A stretch of 64,000 nt of DNA from Labilibacter sediminis (GTDB lineage Bacteria; Bacteroidota; Bacteroidia; Bacteroidales; Marinilabiliaceae). Location of the stretch: NCBI RefSeq assembly GCF_005877885.1, contig NZ_VCHY01000020.1:58821-122820 (forward strand), read 5' to 3'. Shown here piece after piece: positions 63,940-64,000 of this stretch; positions within the stretch are counted from its first letter, which is position 1, and each line of letters begins with the position of its first letter. Under the pieces are notes generated by a model, which made no database searches, was not told the origin of the DNA, and worked only from the letters and a program-made list of their open reading frames with translations. The translations under genes and the position numbers were made by a program.

Positions 63940-64000
63940 CTAAGCAGTCTTCATAAGTCCATCTTTATCTATGATATCAAGATTTAGTGAAGGTTTCTTA
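63940..64000 (-). CDS. Possible C-terminal end of a minus-strand gene
   Basis: A minus-strand frame is open from the window edge for 19 codons to a TAG at 63940-63942; it reads KKPSLNLDIIDKDGLMKTA, which looks protein-like. Too short to assign; it may be chance. Confidence 0.25.
   Translation of the reverse strand, partial: KKPSLNLDIIDKDGLMKTA

Overview
The window comes from a member of the Bacteroidota, most likely a polysaccharide-degrading, anaerobic or facultative member of the Marinilabiliales/Bacteroidales side of the phylum. Evidence is the SusC/SusD pair, T9SS C-terminal sorting domains, DUF3667 and MORN_2 proteins, near absence of Shine-Dalgarno sequences, and low-GC DNA with TAnnTTTG-type -7 boxes. 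No rRNA, tRNA, CRISPR array or complete insertion sequence was recognised. All calls are from reading the sequence; no database search was run.

Region 1 (1-6544, minus strand) is a corrinoid methyl-transfer operon. In transcription order it holds a B12-binding corrinoid protein, a stranded CobW C-terminal fragment, a UroD-type methyltransferase fused to a thioredoxin-fold domain, a COG0523/CobW GTPase, a small membrane protein, a MetH-activation-like protein, a ferredoxin-ASKHA corrinoid activase, and the 5' end of a cytochrome P450 that runs off the left edge. A divergent AraC regulator (6650-7507) shares a 105-bp control region containing a perfect 6-3-6 inverted repeat.

Region 2 (7736-36036/37878, plus strand) is a polysaccharide utilization locus (PUL). 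It has a beta-propeller/Y_Y_Y regulator with a LuxR-like HTH, SusC, SusD, two PF10091 'glycoamylase'-type proteins, GH2, GH3, an MFS sugar porter, a second GH2 with discoidin domains, GH35 and an S1 sulfatase. Two further UroD-type methyltransferases with intact HxC...C zinc sites lie inside the glycosidase gene string, one overlapping the upstream glycosidase gene by 8 bp. The best reading is that regions 1 and 2 form one functional unit: the PUL imports and cuts an O-methylated (probably also sulfated) glycan or glycoside, the internal methyltransferases move the methyl group to the corrinoid protein, and region 1 keeps the cobalt reduced. This is inference, but it is the most notable content of the window.

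Region 3 (36.1-44.3 kb) is an accessory strip: remnants of DUF5107 and HEAT-type genes, a compact tyrosine recombinase, an AlbA_2/RecG-like ATP-binding regulator with a 12-bp tandem repeat, a UPF0158 protein, and an AbiEi/AbiEii system.

Region 4 (44.3-64.0 kb) looks like ordinary chromosome: an esterase, DUF3667 protein, LysR plus YeiH transporter, MORN protein, T9SS subtilase, xseA (no xseB beside it), a pseudouridine synthase, a lipoprotein, MscS, glmM, and a MacB-like efflux operon with two HlyD-type adaptors and a TolC. Its spacers carry several short repeat families, including a 23-bp tandem array.
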